Positions 61,106 to 64,000 of a stretch of 64,000 nucleotides of DNA are shown piece by piece. Within the stretch, counting starts at the first letter, position 1; every line of letters starts with the position of its first letter. This stretch comes from Lota lota (Eukaryota > Chordata > Actinopteri > Gadiformes > Lotidae), in contig JACYXH010000314.1 in NCBI GenBank assembly GCA_026745465.1, positions 1,158,001 to 1,222,000 of the forward strand, read 5' to 3'. A model generated the notes under the pieces. The model did not search any database and was not told the DNA's origin. It saw only the letters and a program-made list of their open reading frames with translations. The translations under genes were made by a program, and so were the position numbers.

Positions 61106-61155
61106 TTCCTATGTAATTACTGTCTTCTAGTTATAAAGGATGTTAGATCTAATGC
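61106..61155 (+). repeat. Dispersed repeat copy 2
   Basis: Matches 59056-59105 at 45 of 50 positions in the same orientation, 2,050 bp downstream. The left inverted arm present in copy 1 is missing here. Confidence 0.8.
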
Positions 61156-61365
61156 CTTATCAACATGCATGTTATCTTCAGTCCTTCCATTATCATCACA
61201 TAAGTATTAGTCCTCTGTTATATCTGACATTTATTTTATTCCAGTGTTAGGCTTGACACTTTGATGAAAAACTCAAATATCAGCATCAACAGATTTGTGA
61301 ACAACCAGAAACTATTGTGTTTGGGTCGTAACACACAAAAAGCACACAAAAACACTAAACCCCCA

Positions 61366-61366
<1 letters not shown>
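61156..61366. other. Non-coding sequence
   Basis: Unique AT-rich DNA. Nothing recognised. Confidence 0.5.
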
Positions 61367-61400
<34 letters not shown>

Positions 61401-61420
61401 ACACACACACACACACACAC
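61367..61420 (+). repeat. Poly-C33 followed by (CA)10
   Basis: Thirty-three C, then GACACAC. On the minus strand this is (GT)n followed by poly-G, the same composite seen at 9126, 26285 and 55532. Confidence 0.95.
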
Positions 61421-61682
61421 ATATTACACACATACACATTGCGCTGCCCTTTTTCCTCACCCATCAACTTGACAGCCACTTAAGCTATAACCTGTTCTCC
61501 CTCTGTCAGGAAGCCTGTCGACAGGTCACACCTGGACCATAAGTCTTACTGCTCCATCACGTTTTCTATTTTATTTATTTTTTGCCCATGTGCACTCGAC
61601 ATTTACTGACCTTCCCCCTCTGTCCCTTTGGGCTTCAAAGCCCACTTCACACACTAGGTCCACAACACTGCAGCAAGGTAAC

Positions 61683-61721
61683 GTGTGTGTGTATGTGTGT
61701 ATGTGTGTGTGTGTGTGTGTG
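61683..61721 (+). repeat. (GT)n microsatellite with TATG steps
   Basis: GT with two ATG interruptions. Confidence 0.9.
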
Positions 61722-62377
61722 CACGAGTGTACTTGAGTGTGTGTTTCATTGGTGCAAAATAATGGATAATTTGTTCTGTTATTACTATAGAAATATTAAA
61801 AACAGATATTGCTGTGCAACCTGAACAAAAATAGAGATTATGAAAACATATTGTTCTTAACGCTGGCATTAGGAGATAATTCATACGAATTCATAACCAC
61901 AAAAAATATATAATTTCTATATTTCTTGCGATGCCTAGCTAACTCTCCATCAAGCCACCTAGCTCGCCGAAAATATATCACGACTCACATGAGCCAAATC
62001 TGGACTTGCCACTTCACCCCCAGGTACCCCTGTCCTGGTAGGGGGGCAGCTACATATACCTGACCCCAGCTGAGTGGGGGAACAAGCACTTCAAGGTTAC
62101 ACATAAGACTGAGATAAGGACTAATAACCGTGACAAAATTGAAGTCGCACAAGCGGAGCTCCATATATGAATGTCCAATTACAGACTGACAGCGCACTAA
62201 TGCAAAGCCGGATCTGAGCGACGTGATTGAGTTTGAATTGTTGCCGTGTGTGGGATTATGAAACATGACATGCTTTTCATAAGGTGTAATTAATGCTCCG
62301 ATATGGCGACATGACAGATATTAGATTGGTTTCAGATCTCAATGCCAATCTCTCTTGAGGATATGCGCTGATCTACT

Positions 62378-62383
<6 letters not shown>
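61722..62383. other. Non-coding sequence
   Basis: Unique AT-rich DNA; the stretch 62255-62350 has GTAATTAATGC and looks enhancer-like but is short. No gene. Confidence 0.5.

Positions 62384-62414
<31 letters not shown>
62384..62414 (+). repeat. (GT)15 microsatellite
   Basis: Uninterrupted GT. Confidence 0.96.
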
Positions 62415-62416
<2 letters not shown>

Positions 62417-63216
62417 TTGTGTGGAATTGAGTGCATGTGGGCAGGTTTGTGTGTGTGATTTGAAATGTGCAATTATTGGTATGTGGAGAACAATGATCAC
62501 ACACTACAAAAAACATCAAGGGTACCTTTTTTTTTAACGAACGCCTGGGATTTTTGTCCGATTAAATTTTATAACTTCAAATGATATTCAGCTGACTAGC
62601 ACTTGGATGAATATGACCAATTGTGTCAATGTGAAAGTTTTTGCCAGCAGTAAATATTCCAACTTCAAATCTCGAAAGCCCTTTTAATATGTGTTTTAAT
62701 TCAAGAAAAACACGGTTCAAAACCTTCAAAACTTTTAAGACCTCAACCTTAAATCGAATGATGTCCCTGGGTACCTGACGAGTGCTATCCATGTGTTCAC
62801 TGAACAGCTTGCACCAAGGCCCAGCCATACGGACCCCATGCACAATGCGGCTTCAACACGCCTTAGTAACAGAGGGAGCAATTTCTTAATGTTAGAAACA
62901 GCTCAATGTTTTCCTGCTGTTTTCTAATGAGAACATATATTGGAAAATACAATACAGAGGCGGTCTGTGCAGCCGCAAATATGACTACTGGTTGGAAAGC
63001 TACTTCCTCAGCTAGAGTGGTGTTGTGATCTGGAACAAGGGCTGGCTGTAGAAGACTTATTGTGGAATTGTCAAAGAATGGAACAAAAAAGATAATTTGC
63101 TGGAAATTCTCAACTCTTCACCTCCTTGTGCCTTCCCCCCCAGTTTTCCAGATTCTAATTCCATACTGTCACGCCGGCAATAGGATTTCATATGTATTCA
63201 ACCATCGCCATATCTG
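62415..63216. other. Non-coding sequence
   Basis: Unique AT-rich DNA. An 88-codon minus-strand frame (62577-62843) has repeated Lys-Val-Leu-Lys steps but matches nothing I recognise. Confidence 0.5.
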
Positions 63217-63287
63217 TCAGTCAATCAATGAAACTTTATTTATAAGACACCTTTCATAAAGTAGGCTGCAACACTAAGTGCCTAACA
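63217..63287 (+). mobile_element. Fragment of a dispersed teleost repeat (TCAATCAATGAAACTTTATT type)
   Basis: TCAGTCAATCAATGAAACTT followed by CACCTTTCATAAAGTAGG and CTGCAACACTAAGTGCCTAA matches the pattern of a very common teleost repeat tail. It is truncated. Family name not assigned. Confidence 0.6.
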
Positions 63288-63728
63288 TCAAAATATCTTT
63301 CCCCCCCTCCTCCTCCCTTACCAGTCTGTTGCTGTGGACATTAATACAGGCCAAGAGCATAAGCAGAAACATCAAAAGTAACAATTATGGAACTCATCTC
63401 CCTGAGAAACCAGCCTTCAGAAGTCCAGATACCAATAGGCGATAGATCTTTACTCTTTTGACTCTGCAAATGAAATTGTAAAATGAGTGTGAAAAAACGT
63501 CCTATTTTCTACCATATGAAACTTCACTGCTCTGTGAAAAAACAAAACACATGGGATGGAACAAGCAAAGCGTGCAAAGATGCAACAGTAATGGTAGTGG
63601 GAGTGTATCTAAAGGCCACGCAGTGCTTGGTTCTTCTTAGGTTGGTCTCCCTCAAAAAAAATCTTCTTGCACACAACATTGCTGCCACATGAAACAGGTT
63701 ATGACAGAGCTGTGAAAGTGAAATTATA
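63288..63728. other. Non-coding sequence
   Basis: Unique DNA with a short C/T-rich patch near 63300. No gene. Confidence 0.5.
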
Positions 63729-63835
63729 TTACATTTAGCTGACACCTTTGTCCAAAATAACTTACAATAAGTGCATTCAACCATAAAGATGCAAAGACGC
63801 AAAAAGTGCAAGAATCATGTGAGCACATATCATTC
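63729..63835 (-). mobile_element. SINE/LINE-type tail relic
   Basis: The plus strand reads TTACATTTAGCTGACACC and AACTTACAATAAGTGCATTC, the reverse of a tail found on dispersed teleost SINEs. It resembles the relic at 15714-15810 in the tail but differs beyond it, so these are related tails on different bodies. Confidence 0.6.
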
Positions 63836-64000
63836 ATCAAATAAGCAAACTGCCTCAAGTGCTACATTATAGCAAGAAGAGATAGATGTAAATATTTTCA
63901 TTTATATTATTTATTTTGTTTGGCACGGCACAACATGCACACCAAAAGATCAGACGGACAGTCCGTCTCTCTGTACAATGCAGATCTTCCCTTCTTGATA
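63836..64000. other. Non-coding sequence, window end
   Basis: AT-rich unique DNA. Nothing recognised. Confidence 0.45.

Overview
The window looks like vertebrate nuclear DNA, most likely from a teleost fish. The basis is: (i) very dense dinucleotide microsatellites, mostly CA/GT and GA/CT, often 50-160 bp and uninterrupted; (ii) dispersed repeats I associate with teleost genomes, namely tRNA-derived SINE bodies and tails, the 'TTTATTTGTATAGCG' type repeat, and short non-autonomous DNA transposons; (iii) long AT-rich non-coding stretches with homeodomain-type TAATTA cores and no dense genes. The species cannot be named from the sequence alone.

I found no protein-coding gene, rRNA or functional tRNA that I can support. 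The longest open frames are simple-repeat artefacts (Ser-Leu from CT, Glu-Arg from GA, Thr-His/Cys-Val from CA, Thr-Asp-Arg-Gln from GACA). The remaining frames of 100-150 codons have no recognisable domain, no splice-bounded homology I know, and lengths expected by chance in 64 kb. The window reads as a gene desert or the inside of a very large intron.

Layout. 1-8400: mostly single-copy non-coding DNA with a poly-G tract, a GGGA tract, conserved-looking AT-rich segments (2220-2420, 3170-3800) and a perfect 14-bp-stem palindrome (7090-7121). 8400-16100: repeat-rich, with a GA block, a conserved-looking segment (10130-10440), a 13-unit minisatellite (10879-11140), an 81/83-bp tandem repeat, a long AT tract, a higher-order minisatellite (14820-14954), two copies of a 46-bp sequence each leading into a CT tract, and a SINE relic. 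16100-31500: long microsatellites separated by unique DNA, with one CpG-dense patch (20809-20990). 31500-37300: poly-G tracts, a C19/G28 hairpin, a possible hAT-like MITE and two SINE-type elements. 37300-54900: several candidate regulatory segments (37840-38600, 43500-43760, 44560-44790, 48540-48860, 50520-50800) among microsatellites. 54900-64000: a GACA array, a promoter-like motif cluster, a 741-bp hAT-like non-autonomous element, a 404-bp piggyBac-like MITE flanked by TTAA, a dispersed repeat pair, and more microsatellites and SINE-type relics.

Nothing here forms an operon-like or multi-gene system. The best-supported content is repeat biology: precise MITE termini, higher-order minisatellites, recurrent (GT)n-G(n) composites and six uninterrupted G/C runs of 28-36 bases. 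The candidate regulatory segments are inferences from composition and motifs and need cross-species alignment.
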